Below, one piece after another: positions 56,337 through 64,000 of a stretch of DNA of 64,000 nt; position 1 is the stretch's first letter, and each line of letters begins with the position of its first letter. A program made the translations under genes and the position numbers. The notes below the pieces were generated by a model. The model had not been told where the DNA came from, did not search any database, and saw only the letters and a program-made list of their open reading frames with translations. This stretch comes from Thiocapsa imhoffii (GTDB taxonomy: Bacteria > Pseudomonadota > Gammaproteobacteria > Chromatiales > Chromatiaceae), in assembly GCF_016583985.1 (NCBI RefSeq), contig NZ_NRSD01000012.1:1-64000 (forward strand). Direction: 5' to 3'.

Positions 56337-56378
56337 TTCAGCCGAGCCGGTGCGCTCGTCTCCTGGAGTCAAGTCATC

Positions 56379-57065
56379 ATGTTTACTGGAATCATTCAAG
56401 CCATCGGTCGCATCGAGCGGCTGGAACCGCGGGGCGGCGACGTGCGCTTGACGGTTGCCGCCGGTCAGCTCGACCTCACTGGGGCCAAACTCGGCGATAG
56501 CATTGCCGTCAATGGTGTCTGCCTCACGGCGGTCACCCTGGGCGCGGCTGGCTTCGCCGCGGATGTGTCGCGCGAGACCCTCGCGTTGACGACGCTGGGC
56601 CACCTCACGCCCGGCAGTCCGGTCAATCTGGAGCCGGCACTCACCCTGGCGACCCCGCTGGGAGGGCATCTGGTGAGTGGCCACGTGGATGGGATCGGGC
56701 AGGTGATCACGCATCAGCAGGATGGCCGTTCATGGCGGTTGCGGATCGAGGCTCCGAGCGCATTGGCCCGCTATATCGCGCCGAAGGGCTCGATCAGCGT
56801 GGACGGGACCAGTCTCACGGTCAATCAGGTCGACGGCGCCCGGTTCGATCTGAACATCGTCCCGCACACCCTAAGCGAGACCATCATCGGAACGTACCGC
56901 GGCGGCACCCGCGTGAATCTCGAGGTCGATCTGATCGCCCGCTATCTCGAGCGCCTCCTATTAGGGGACGCGGCCGCCCTGCCTGCGGCGACTGCTCCGA
57001 GCTTGACGCTGGATTTCCTCGCCGCACATGGCTTTGCGCGGCCTGGTTCCGGTGCCACATCCTGA
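56379..57065 (+). CDS. ribE: Riboflavin synthase alpha chain
   Basis: This enzyme dismutates two lumazine molecules to riboflavin. The 228-residue protein begins MFTGIIQAIGRIERLEPRGG, as usual, and has two lumazine-binding repeats (GDSIAVNGVCLT with GGHLVSGHVDG, and GSISVDGTSLTVN further on). It follows ribD after 42 bases. A 201-base gap (57066-57266) to ribBX shows no FMN riboswitch consensus. Confidence 0.96.
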   Translation: MFTGIIQAIGRIERLEPRGGDVRLTVAAGQLDLTGAKLGDSIAVNGVCLTAVTLGAAGFAADVSRETLALTTLGHLTPGSPVNLEPALTLATPLGGHLVSGHVDGIGQVITHQQDGRSWRLRIEAPSALARYIAPKGSISVDGTSLTVNQVDGARFDLNIVPHTLSETIIGTYRGGTRVNLEVDLIARYLERLLLGDAAALPAATAPSLTLDFLAAHGFARPGSGATS

Positions 57066-57266
57066 GCCGAGGCGCGGTGTGGCCGGAGCCTGCGCGCGAG
57101 CTGCGAGAGCGGGCGTGCGGGCTCTGTCATGCTGCGGTCACACCTACGGTGATCAGCAGAATTTGTTACCATACGGCCACATCTGTGACACGAACGGGAT
57201 TGGGTCTCGCGCGGCTTGCCCAGCACCGAATCGTGGCCTCCATCCGCCGGACGACACCGCTTTCCC

Positions 57267-58481
57267 ATGAGTCAAACGGGTCTGCATTCTACCGAAGAGA
57301 TCATCGAGGAACTCCGTCAAGGACGGATGGTGGTCATCATGGACGACGAGGATCGCGAGAACGAGGGCGATCTGCTGATGGCGGCTGACTGCGTCACCCC
57401 GGAGGCGGTGAACTTCATGGCGCGGTTCGGCCGTGGGCTCATTTGTCTCACCTTGACGAAAGACCACTGTCAGCGCTTGCGGTTGCCCTTGATGGTCAAT
57501 GAGAATCAGGCGGCCCACGCGACCGCCTTCACGGTCTCGATCGAAGCGGCGCGGGGCGTCACGACCGGGATCTCCGCCGCGGATCGAGCGCGCACCATTC
57601 AGGCCGCGGTCGCCGCGGATGCGCAGCCGAAGGATCTGGTCCAACCTGGGCATGTGTTTCCGCTGATGGCGCAGCCCGGCGGGGTGCTGGTGCGCGCCGG
57701 TCATACCGAGGCGGGTTGTGACTTGGCGCGGCTGGCCGGCTTCAGTCCGGCGGCGGTGATTGTCGAGATTCTCAACGAGGACGGATCGATGGCGCGACGT
57801 CCCGATCTTGAGACCTTTGCCGCGCTCCACGGGCTGAAAATCGGAACCATCGCCGATCTGATTCACTATCGAGTTCGTCATGAGAAGGCCGTGCTGCGCG
57901 AGTGCGAGTGCGAACTCTCGACGGATCATGGCACCTTTAGACTCCTGGCCTACCGCGACAGCATCGAGGAGGAGATCCACCTCGCGCTGGTGCGTGGCGA
58001 GATCAGCCCGGAACGTCCGACCCTGGTCCGGGTACATCTACAGAACACCCTGTGCGATCTCTTCGCCACGCGTCATAACGCCTGTGGTTGGCCGCTGCAG
58101 GATGTGATGCGCCAGATCGCCGATGCGGGGGAAGGCGTCATCGTGGTTCTGCGCAATCGCGACAGCGCGGCGGATGTCTTGTCCCGTTTGAAGGATTTCC
58201 AACTGCACGACGAGGATGACGTGGTCCCGGCCCGCCGCCAGGACCGCAATGCCCTGCGCACCTATGGGATCGGCGCACAGATCCTCGCCGATATCGGGGT
58301 GCGTAAGATGCGGGTCATGAGTGCGCCGAAGGCCATGCACGCGATTTCCGGCTTCGATCTCGAGGTCGTGGAATACACTGGTGGGCAGGCGCGCGGCGAC
58401 GAGGATCCAGGCAGCAGGCCTGGGTGTACCCGACCCACTGGCCACGCGCCAACCGAGTGGTCTAATCAGGAGCAACCGTGA
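57267..58481 (+). CDS. 3,4-dihydroxy-2-butanone-4-phosphate synthase with degenerate GTP cyclohydrolase II domain (RibBX)
   Basis: The N-terminal half (residues 1-200) is an intact DHBP synthase with the acidic loop [15 protein letters not shown] and [14 protein letters not shown]. The C-terminal half (about residues 205-380) aligns with GTP cyclohydrolase II but has lost its zinc site: instead of SEC...RCDCG it reads LQN...RHNACG, and the RNIG motif near the catalytic Arg is missing. Such RibBX proteins are known in proteobacteria and have only DHBP synthase activity; a separate RibA is then needed. The ATG 57267 fits the conserved N-terminus. It overlaps ribH as GTGA. Confidence 0.93.
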   Translation: MSQTGLHSTEEIIEELRQGRMVVIMDDEDRENEGDLLMAADCVTPEAVNFMARFGRGLICLTLTKDHCQRLRLPLMVNENQAAHATAFTVSIEAARGVTTGISAADRARTIQAAVAADAQPKDLVQPGHVFPLMAQPGGVLVRAGHTEAGCDLARLAGFSPAAVIVEILNEDGSMARRPDLETFAALHGLKIGTIADLIHYRVRHEKAVLRECECELSTDHGTFRLLAYRDSIEEEIHLALVRGEISPERPTLVRVHLQNTLCDLFATRHNACGWPLQDVMRQIADAGEGVIVVLRNRDSAADVLSRLKDFQLHDEDDVVPARRQDRNALRTYGIGAQILADIGVRKMRVMSAPKAMHAISGFDLEVVEYTGGQARGDEDPGSRPGCTRPTGHAPTEWSNQEQP

Positions 58482-58948
58482 GTATCAAGATCATCGAAGG
58501 TGTCATGCGCGCCGAGAATGCGCGTTTTTGCCTGGTGGTGTCGCGTTGGAACAGCTTCATCGTCGAGGCCCTTGAGAAGGGCGCGATCGATACCCTCAGG
58601 CGCCACGGTGCGACGGACGCGAATTTGTCCATCGTGCGGGTACCCGGGGCCTTCGAGATGCCGGTGACGATCGAGCGGATCGCGGCGAAAGGCAATTTTG
58701 ATGCCATCGTGGCGCTCGGCGCGGTGATCCGTGGCGGAACCCCTCACTTTGAATATGTCGCTGGTGAGTGTGTCAAGGGGATGGCGCAGGTCAGCCTCAA
58801 GTACGCCATCCCGGTCGCCTTTGGCGTCTTGACTGTCGACACCATCGAACAGGCGATCGAGCGCGCGGGAACCAAGGCCGGCAACAAGGGCTCGGAGGCG
58901 GCGCTGTCCGCGCTCGAGATGGTCGATCTCCTACGGCAGCTCGACTGA
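58478..58948 (+). CDS. ribH: 6,7-dimethyl-8-ribityllumazine synthase
   Basis: RibH condenses the RibD product with dihydroxybutanone phosphate to lumazine. The 156-residue protein shows [49 protein letters not shown] with the catalytic His, and [17 protein letters not shown]. It starts with GTG at 58478, overlaps RibBX by four bases and has AGGAG five bases upstream. It is followed by nusB after one base. Confidence 0.96.
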   Translation: MSIKIIEGVMRAENARFCLVVSRWNSFIVEALEKGAIDTLRRHGATDANLSIVRVPGAFEMPVTIERIAAKGNFDAIVALGAVIRGGTPHFEYVAGECVKGMAQVSLKYAIPVAFGVLTVDTIEQAIERAGTKAGNKGSEAALSALEMVDLLRQLD

Positions 58949-58949
58949 G

Positions 58950-59441
58950 ATGGTGAGTCCACGCAGTCAATCGCGTCGCTATGCGGCCTTGGTGCTCTAT
59001 CAGTGGCGCTTGACCGGTGATGATCCCATGCAGATCAAGCGACAATTGCTTGATGATCCCAAGTGGCTCGAGGCCGTGGCTGGGGCGCTGCAGGATCCCG
59101 ACGCTGACACCTCGGCGGAACCCGCGCCGCGCTTCGATTGGGATATGAGCCTGCTCGATCAGTTGCTGACCGGCGTGCCACAGCATGTGAAGGAGATCGA
59201 TGCACAGCTCGATCGTGTCCTCGATCGCCCCATCAGTCAGGTCGACCCGGTCGAGCTGGCGATCCTGCGGCTCGGCGCATTCGAGATCCTCTTCTCCGCC
59301 TCCATCCCAGACCGGGTCGCCATCAATGAGGCGGTCGAACTGACCAAGCTGCTCGGTGCCCATGAGGGGCATAAGTATGTCAACGGTGTGCTGGATCAGG
59401 TCGCGCGCGCACACGCCGCGACCCTTGGAACCCCAGTTTGA
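58950..59441 (+). CDS. nusB: Transcription antitermination factor NusB
   Basis: NusB with NusE (S10) binds boxA in rRNA leaders and helps antitermination. The 163-residue helical protein begins with SRRYAALVLYQWRLTGDD and has the conserved VDPVELAILRLGAFEILF and INEAVELTKLLGAHEGHKYVNGVLD motifs. The ribH-nusB-thiL order is the usual one in gammaproteobacteria. The gap to ribH is a single base. Confidence 0.95.
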   Translation: MVSPRSQSRRYAALVLYQWRLTGDDPMQIKRQLLDDPKWLEAVAGALQDPDADTSAEPAPRFDWDMSLLDQLLTGVPQHVKEIDAQLDRVLDRPISQVDPVELAILRLGAFEILFSASIPDRVAINEAVELTKLLGAHEGHKYVNGVLDQVARAHAATLGTPV

Positions 59442-59462
59442 CGGGATGGGCCGGGTCCTGCC

Positions 59463-60470
59463 GTGACTGACACCGCAACTAGCGCGGGGCCGCCTCGCCA
59501 GACCCCGCGACGGGGTGAATTCACCCTGATCGACCGCTTCTTCACCGATCTCGGGCCCGTGCGCTCCGATGTTCGGCTGGGTGTCGGGGATGATTGTGCC
59601 CTCTTGACGGTCCCGGCGCAGACTGACCTTGCCGTCAGTCTCGACACCCTCTGCGCCGGTGTGCATTTCTTCCCGGATTGCGCTCCGCACGCGGTGGGTC
59701 ACAAGAGTCTCGCCGTGGGCCTCAGTGATCTGGCCGCGATGGGCGCAACGCCGGCGTGGGCGACGCTTGCGCTGACCCTACCGCGGCGCGACGATGCCTG
59801 GGTTGGTGATTTTGCGCGAGGGTTCCGCGAACTGGCCGAGGCGCATGGGGTGCGGTTGGTCGGTGGCGATACCACGCGCGGCCCCTTGAGCGTGACGGTT
59901 CAGGTTCACGGACTGGTTGCGAGCGGGACTGCGGTGCGTCGCAGCGGCGCCTGCGTGGAGGATCTCATCTGGGTGAGCGGAACCTTGGGTGACGCCGCAC
60001 TGGCATTGGACCGGCTGCGCGCGGGGAAATCACCCGACCCCGCGCTGCGGGCGCGCCTTGAGCGACCAACCCCTCGGGTCACGCTTGGCGTCGCCTTGCG
60101 CGGTTTGGCGAGCGCCATGATCGATCTCTCGGACGGCCTCGCGGGCGATCTGGGACACATCCTCGCGGCATCGGGCGTGGGCGCCCTGATCGATGTGTCC
60201 GCCCTACCGCTGTCGCCGGCGGTTCGTGCGCAGGTGCGCGCGACGGCCAACTGGACCCTGCCGGTAGCCGGCGGGGACGACTATGAATTGTGCTTCAGCG
60301 CACCCGCTCGGCACGCCGACGCCATCCGGGCGCTCGGCGCGGGGTGCGGATGTCCGCTGCGGGTCATCGGGCGGGTGCGGCCTGAGCCCGGCCTGCAACT
60401 GCGGGATGCGGACGGCACCACAGTCAATCTTGCGAGCGTCGGTTATGACCACTTCACCACCGAACCGTGA
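59463..60470 (+). CDS. thiL: Thiamine-monophosphate kinase
   Basis: ThiL phosphorylates thiamine monophosphate to the active diphosphate. The 335-residue protein of the PurM-like family has the metal- and nucleotide-binding motifs GVGDDCALL, SLAVGLSDLAAMGA, GGDTTRG, IDLSDGLAGDLGH and GGDDYELCF. The start is GTG 59463, 21 bases after nusB. Its end overlaps pgpA by 26 bases. Confidence 0.96.
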   Translation: MTDTATSAGPPRQTPRRGEFTLIDRFFTDLGPVRSDVRLGVGDDCALLTVPAQTDLAVSLDTLCAGVHFFPDCAPHAVGHKSLAVGLSDLAAMGATPAWATLALTLPRRDDAWVGDFARGFRELAEAHGVRLVGGDTTRGPLSVTVQVHGLVASGTAVRRSGACVEDLIWVSGTLGDAALALDRLRAGKSPDPALRARLERPTPRVTLGVALRGLASAMIDLSDGLAGDLGHILAASGVGALIDVSALPLSPAVRAQVRATANWTLPVAGGDDYELCFSAPARHADAIRALGAGCGCPLRVIGRVRPEPGLQLRDADGTTVNLASVGYDHFTTEP

Positions 60471-60969
60471 CACCCCTGTCGGGGCGGTTCCACGTCCTCG
60501 CGGCGGCTTCGACCCCCGGCGGCTCCATCACTGGATTGCCTTTGGTTTTGGCTCCGGTCTCGCGCCGCGTGCGCCCGGGACCGTTGGTACCCTCGCCGCC
60601 GTGCCGCTCTATCTGGCTTTGGCCCCCTTGGCATGGCCGCTCTATCTGGGCGTGCTGCTTGGCCTGGTGGTACTCGGGATTTGGGCATGTGATCGCACCG
60701 CGCGGGATCTAGACGATGCGGACCCCTCGGCGATCGTCTGGGACGAGTGGGTCGGATTTCTCCTCACCATGGTGGCCGCGCCGTCCGGTTGGCCCTGGGT
60801 GATCGCCGGCTTTCTGATTTTTCGGCTGTTCGATATCTGGAAACCTTGGCCGATTGGCCTGGTCGACCGTCGTGTCCACGGCGGGCTCGGCATCATGCTT
60901 GATGACCTCATCGCAGGCGCGATGGCCGCGCTCGTGCTCGCGATCGCAGCCTGGTGGCTGGTAGGCTGA
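60445..60969 (+). CDS. pgpA: Phosphatidylglycerophosphatase A
   Basis: PgpA dephosphorylates phosphatidylglycerol phosphate to phosphatidylglycerol in the inner membrane. From ATG 60445 the 174-residue protein has HHWIAFGFGSGLAPRAPGTVG, conserved VWDEWVGFLLTM, FRLFDIWKPWPIG and IMLDDLIAGAMAA, together with about four membrane segments. The start overlaps the end of thiL by 26 bases, as in many relatives. It closes the rightward glyA-pgpA array. Confidence 0.95.
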   Translation: MTTSPPNRDTPVGAVPRPRGGFDPRRLHHWIAFGFGSGLAPRAPGTVGTLAAVPLYLALAPLAWPLYLGVLLGLVVLGIWACDRTARDLDDADPSAIVWDEWVGFLLTMVAAPSGWPWVIAGFLIFRLFDIWKPWPIGLVDRRVHGGLGIMLDDLIAGAMAALVLAIAAWWLVG

Positions 60970-61063
60970 GCGGATGACGCCCAGGACGGGCAACGTCCTG
61001 CTCTCATTGCGAGACGGTTGTGGCGGTTTCAGAGTAGCGCGTGGCGTCCAGCCGCATCCCATT

Positions 61064-61121
61064 CCCTGCCGGACCTGTTCGGCGGCAGGGTGACGCCCCG
61101 CGCACGCCGGGTGGCGTGCGC
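61064..61121. terminator. Two adjacent stem-loops between convergent pgpA and usp genes
   Basis: CCCTGCCG (61064-61071) pairs with CGGCAGGG (61083-61090), and GCGCACGCC (61100-61108) pairs with GGCGTGCGC (61113-61121) around a four-base loop. They occupy the gap 60970-61144 between convergent genes, so a bidirectional transcription end is plausible, although no T-run is present. Confidence 0.5.
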
Positions 61122-61144
61122 TCCGGCCTGGTTCTGGCGTGCCG

Positions 61145-61615
61145 TTAATCGGGTTCGTCGATTTTCACGCACAGCACATCACAGGTGCTGTTGCGCAAGA
61201 CCGCGCGGGCGCTGGACCCGAAGAGTCCGAGAAAGCCGTGGCGGCCGCGACTGCCGATGACGACCAGGTCGATATTGAGATCGGTCGTCGCCTCATCGAT
61301 GGTGCGTGCGGTCGGACCGACACGCACGAAGCGATCGCGGCTCGGCACATCCAGGCGTGCGCCGAGCAAGTCGAGTTCGCGCTGCGCCATCGTAAGCAGT
61401 TCCTCCTCGAGTTCGAGGGTGTCCGGCGCAGCCACGCCACCGGCGTAACCCACCGGGACATAATCCATGCTTGGGGGGATGTGTTCGACCACATGCAGCA
61501 GAAAGAGTCGTGCATTCATCAGGTCGCGCAGACGTTGGGCGCGGGCGATGACCGGCTCGCTTTCCCTCTCGAAGTCCACCGCGAGCAACAGGCGTTGATA
61601 GTCTTGGGTTTCCAT
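61145..61615 (-). CDS. Universal stress protein (UspA family)
   Basis: From ATG 61615 the 156-residue protein shows the Usp fold: YQRLLLAVDFERESEPV at the N-terminus and the ATP-binding motif GSRGRHGFLGLFGSSA (G-2X-G-9X-G-S/A) near the C-terminus, followed by VLRNSTCDVLCVK. It is likely to bind ATP and act in stress resistance. GAGGTG five bases upstream fixes the start; an upstream ATG at 61627 is less likely. It lies downstream of the large EAL protein, separated by 195 bases, and both are on the minus strand. Confidence 0.93.
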   Translation of the reverse strand: METQDYQRLLLAVDFERESEPVIARAQRLRDLMNARLFLLHVVEHIPPSMDYVPVGYAGGVAAPDTLELEEELLTMAQRELDLLGARLDVPSRDRFVRVGPTARTIDEATTDLNIDLVVIGSRGRHGFLGLFGSSARAVLRNSTCDVLCVKIDEPD

Positions 61616-61810
61616 CGGACACCTCACTGGGTCGGTGATGAGCAGTCAGTCAGCACTCGAAACGGGAGCTCAGACAGTGCCATGATCTGAGATCGGCCGC
61701 CTGCTCGCAGCCCGATGGATTCTCATCCAGCGCCTGTTCAGTAGCGTGCACGGCGACCCCGCGGTCGGCGCCACACCGCTCTCGTTCATTCAGAAGTGTA
61801 GACCAGAGGC

Positions 61811-64000
61811 TCACCGACCGGATCTCGGTTCAAGCGCATTCTCGTAGAGTTGGCTGCTGTGTTCGGCGAGACGCTCGATAGACCCGAGTAATTCGTTGGA
61901 AACCGCCACGAGGGTCTGGAGGAGTTCACGTGCCCGATCGCTCTCGCCCGAATCCACCTTGGTAGCGATCTGTCCGGCGAGCTGGTGGACGCGCTGATGC
62001 GCGCTGTCGATCGCGCGGAAATCAGGAAGGGTACCGAATCGGCGCCGACCAATTCCGCCATACCATTTTTGGAACGGACAGTGCGTGATCTCGAAGCGAT
62101 CGGCCTGGACGATCTCCCCGCTCTCGATCGCCGCGGCGAGTGCCGTGACCCACCGGCGATGCATGATTCCCGAGATGACCAGAGTCGCGTCGCTGTCGGG
62201 GTACTGAAGGGGGGCGATGTGCTGCAGGGGACCCTCGCGGTTCCAGTCCTCGAGCCAGGATGGCAGCTCATGGGGCGGCATTGGTCGGGCAATCCCATAC
62301 CCCTGTGCCTGATCACAATCGAGCTGACGCAGCGCCACCCAATCGTCGTCCGTTTCCAAACCCTCCGCGATCACGTCGCGATCGAAGGTCTTGGCGAGTC
62401 GGATAACGTACTGGACGACGCCGAGCGCGTGTGGGTCCTCTAGCATTTCGTTGACGAAACTCCGGTCGATCTTGAGGGTGTCGACCGGCAGGCGACGAAA
62501 GTAAGCCAACGATGAAAACCCAGTGCCGAAGTCGTCGAGCGCAATGCTGACACCCAAATCCTTGACATGCCGCAGGGATGAGACGGCGGCATCCATGTCT
62601 GCAATGGCGGTTGACTCGAGAATTTCGATTTGGAAATCGCGTGGATCGAGATTGGGGTGAAGGTTCAGCGCCGCGGCGAGCCAGTGGTGAAAATTCGGCA
62701 TCAGCAGGTGTGCCGCGGGAAGATTGATGCTCACGGGGATCCGCAGTCCTGCCGCCTGCCAGGCGGTCATCTGTGCGAGGGCGTGCTCGATGACCCACTC
62801 ACTGATCCGCAACTCGAGCTCGGTCCCATCCGCGAGAGAGAGGAAGGCCGCCGGGGCCAAGAGTCCTTCATCGGGGTGAAACCAGCGGATCAGGGCCTCG
62901 CTGCCCACCAGCCCACCCGTGGTGAGATCCACCTTCGGCTGATAGTAGAGGAGCAGTTCGTCGCGCTCGACTGCCTCCCGCAGCCGTTGCAGCTCGGTGA
63001 TGCGGGTGACGAGCGCGCGTTGCTTCTCGACATTGAAATGCGAGAGCCGGCCGCGACCGAGATCCTTTGAGGCATACATGGCTTGCATGGCATGTCGCAG
63101 CAGGGTCTCGGCGTCGGTATCGTCCTCCGGAAAGACAGTCACCCCGAAACTGGCTGAAACCGAGATCGATTGGCCGCTGATCGCAATGGGTTGGGCGAAG
63201 GTTTTTGGCAGTCGTTCGATGACCAAGGCGACGGTGTCGGTTTTTTCGAACTCATCGAGCAGGATGGCGAATTCGTCGCCGCCGATCCGGGCCAAGGTGT
63301 CCTCGGGACGCAGTTGTGCACGCAACCGCACCGCGATCTCCGCTAAGAGCTGATCACCGACCGAACTTCCCACGCCAGCGTTGATCTGGCCAAAATAATC
63401 GAGATCCAGGAAGATCAGTGCGAGTTCGGCGTGCGTTCGGCGCGCCCGCGGCAGCGACTGATTCAAACGCTCGAGCAGCAGGGTGCGATTGGGCAGCCCC
63501 GTCAGACTGTCGTAATAGATGGCGCGAAACAGGGCCTCCTCGTGATCGCGCAAGTGACTCAAGTCACGGCCAATCGCGAGAATGCGCGCATCTGGGAGTC
63601 GTTGCGTGGTGAGATCGACCTCGCAGCGGGTCCCATCCTTACGTCGCAGCCGCCAGAGTCCCCGCGCTGGGGCTGGGTGCTCACGCATCCAAGAGAGATG
63701 TGCTCGGAGGCGCTCTTGATCCTCGGGAAAAACGAGGTCGTTGACACTCAGCCCCATCAGTTCGTCCAAACTGTGCCCGGTCATGGCCAGCGCGGCGGGA
63801 TTGGCGTAGAGAAACCGTCCCTCATGGTGGCTCGTCCAGATCCCCTCCGCCGCGCCGTCGGTGATGGCGCGCAGATCGTGCTCAACCCGCTTCTGTTCGG
63901 TGATGTCGTGACCGATTCCCAGCAGGGCGAAGGGCTGACCCTCGGCATCGAAGATGGCAACCCGGGTCGCTTCGATCAGCTCGCGGTGCCCGTCCCGAGC
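61811..64000 (-). CDS. PAS-GGDEF-EAL protein with C-terminal CZB zinc-binding domain, 5' end outside the window
   Basis: The frame is open through the window end, so 730 C-terminal residues are seen. Order: the end of a first PAS/PAC domain (AIFDAEGQPFALLGIGHDIT), a second PAS domain (IWTSHHEGRFLYANPAAL), a GGDEF domain with the intact motif RIGGDEFAI, and an EAL domain with SEALIRW, EILEST, ALDDFGTGFSSL and AEGLE. The last about 125 residues match a CZB domain: His in MHRRW, then CPFQKWYGG, then SAHQRVHQLA, the 3His/1Cys zinc site of CZB proteins. It probably changes c-di-GMP in response to zinc or hypochlorous acid, which is inferred from other CZB proteins. Confidence 0.9.
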   Translation of the reverse strand, partial: ARDGHRELIEATRVAIFDAEGQPFALLGIGHDITEQKRVEHDLRAITDGAAEGIWTSHHEGRFLYANPAALAMTGHSLDELMGLSVNDLVFPEDQERLRAHLSWMREHPAPARGLWRLRRKDGTRCEVDLTTQRLPDARILAIGRDLSHLRDHEEALFRAIYYDSLTGLPNRTLLLERLNQSLPRARRTHAELALIFLDLDYFGQINAGVGSSVGDQLLAEIAVRLRAQLRPEDTLARIGGDEFAILLDEFEKTDTVALVIERLPKTFAQPIAISGQSISVSASFGVTVFPEDDTDAETLLRHAMQAMYASKDLGRGRLSHFNVEKQRALVTRITELQRLREAVERDELLLYYQPKVDLTTGGLVGSEALIRWFHPDEGLLAPAAFLSLADGTELELRISEWVIEHALAQMTAWQAAGLRIPVSINLPAAHLLMPNFHHWLAAALNLHPNLDPRDFQIEILESTAIADMDAAVSSLRHVKDLGVSIALDDFGTGFSSLAYFRRLPVDTLKIDRSFVNEMLEDPHALGVVQYVIRLAKTFDRDVIAEGLETDDDWVALRQLDCDQAQGYGIARPMPPHELPSWLEDWNREGPLQHIAPLQYPDSDATLVISGIMHRRWVTALAAAIESGEIVQADRFEITHCPFQKWYGGIGRRRFGTLPDFRAIDSAHQRVHQLAGQIATKVDSGESDRARELLQTLVAVSNELLGSIERLAEHSSQLYENALEPRSGR

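Noticed and set aside
57066..57266. FMN riboswitch upstream of RibBX
   Set aside because: The conserved RFN-element blocks (AGGGTGAAATTCCC-like and the CCGAC/AGTCCG segments) are not found in this gap or upstream of ribD.

Overview
The window is GC-rich, gene-dense DNA from a gammaproteobacterium. Gene order (fimV-truA-trpFBA-accD-folC-dedD-cvpA-purF-metZ), fabA, the ubiquinone gene ubiG, RibD/E/BX/H-NusB-ThiL-PgpA and the N-acetylglutaminylglutamine amide (NAGGN) osmolyte operon all fit that class. I infer the order Chromatiales, possibly a purple sulfur bacterium, but no photosynthesis or sulfur gene is present to prove it. No rRNA, tRNA, phage, insertion sequence or CRISPR array was seen.

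Layout. 1-12.1 kb: a rightward housekeeping block (polar hub FimV, tRNA pseudouridylation, tryptophan, acetyl-CoA carboxylase beta, folate, SPOR protein, CvpA, PurF, MetZ). 12.2-15.3 kb: a leftward minor-pilin cluster fimT-pilW-pilX-pilV without pilY1 or pilE. 15.3-21 kb: a lipoprotein, endonuclease VIII, an apparently noncoding stretch ending in the best Rho-independent terminator of the window (candidate CsrB-like small RNA on the minus strand), an HPF-like protein, two SDR-type proteins and MtgA. 21-23.4 kb: a LysR/AzoR/pirin quinone-stress module with a palindrome on the regulator start codon. 23.5-27.3 kb: FabA, ProS and a PilZ protein. 27.4-31.2 kb: ilvI-ilvH-ilvC. 31.3-35.5 kb: a large MscK-like channel and FolE. 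35.8-41.6 kb: NAGGN synthesis genes asnO-ngs-M42 peptidase running directly into lrgA-lrgB. 41.8-44.6 kb: small accessory genes (DUF2892, TauD-like oxygenase, Nudix, DUF2459-like lipoprotein). 44.6-53.1 kb: a long leftward array ubiG, squalene-synthase-like, YciK-like SDR, bioF-bioH-bioC-bioD, dacB and a PDZ-less HtrA-type protease. 53.4-61 kb: glyA-nrdR-ribD-ribE-ribBX-ribH-nusB-thiL-pgpA rightward. 61-64 kb: a UspA protein and a large PAS-GGDEF-EAL-CZB signalling protein cut by the window edge.

Most of the window is core metabolism. The observations most worth following are the strand-biased GGA-rich noncoding region at 17.26-17.6 kb, the NAGGN-LrgAB gene arrangement, the EAL-CZB protein, two short-chain dehydrogenases lacking the catalytic tyrosine, the degenerate GTP cyclohydrolase II half of RibBX, and the many U-tract-less hairpins at gene boundaries. 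I do not see a defence system or another clearly novel multi-gene machine.
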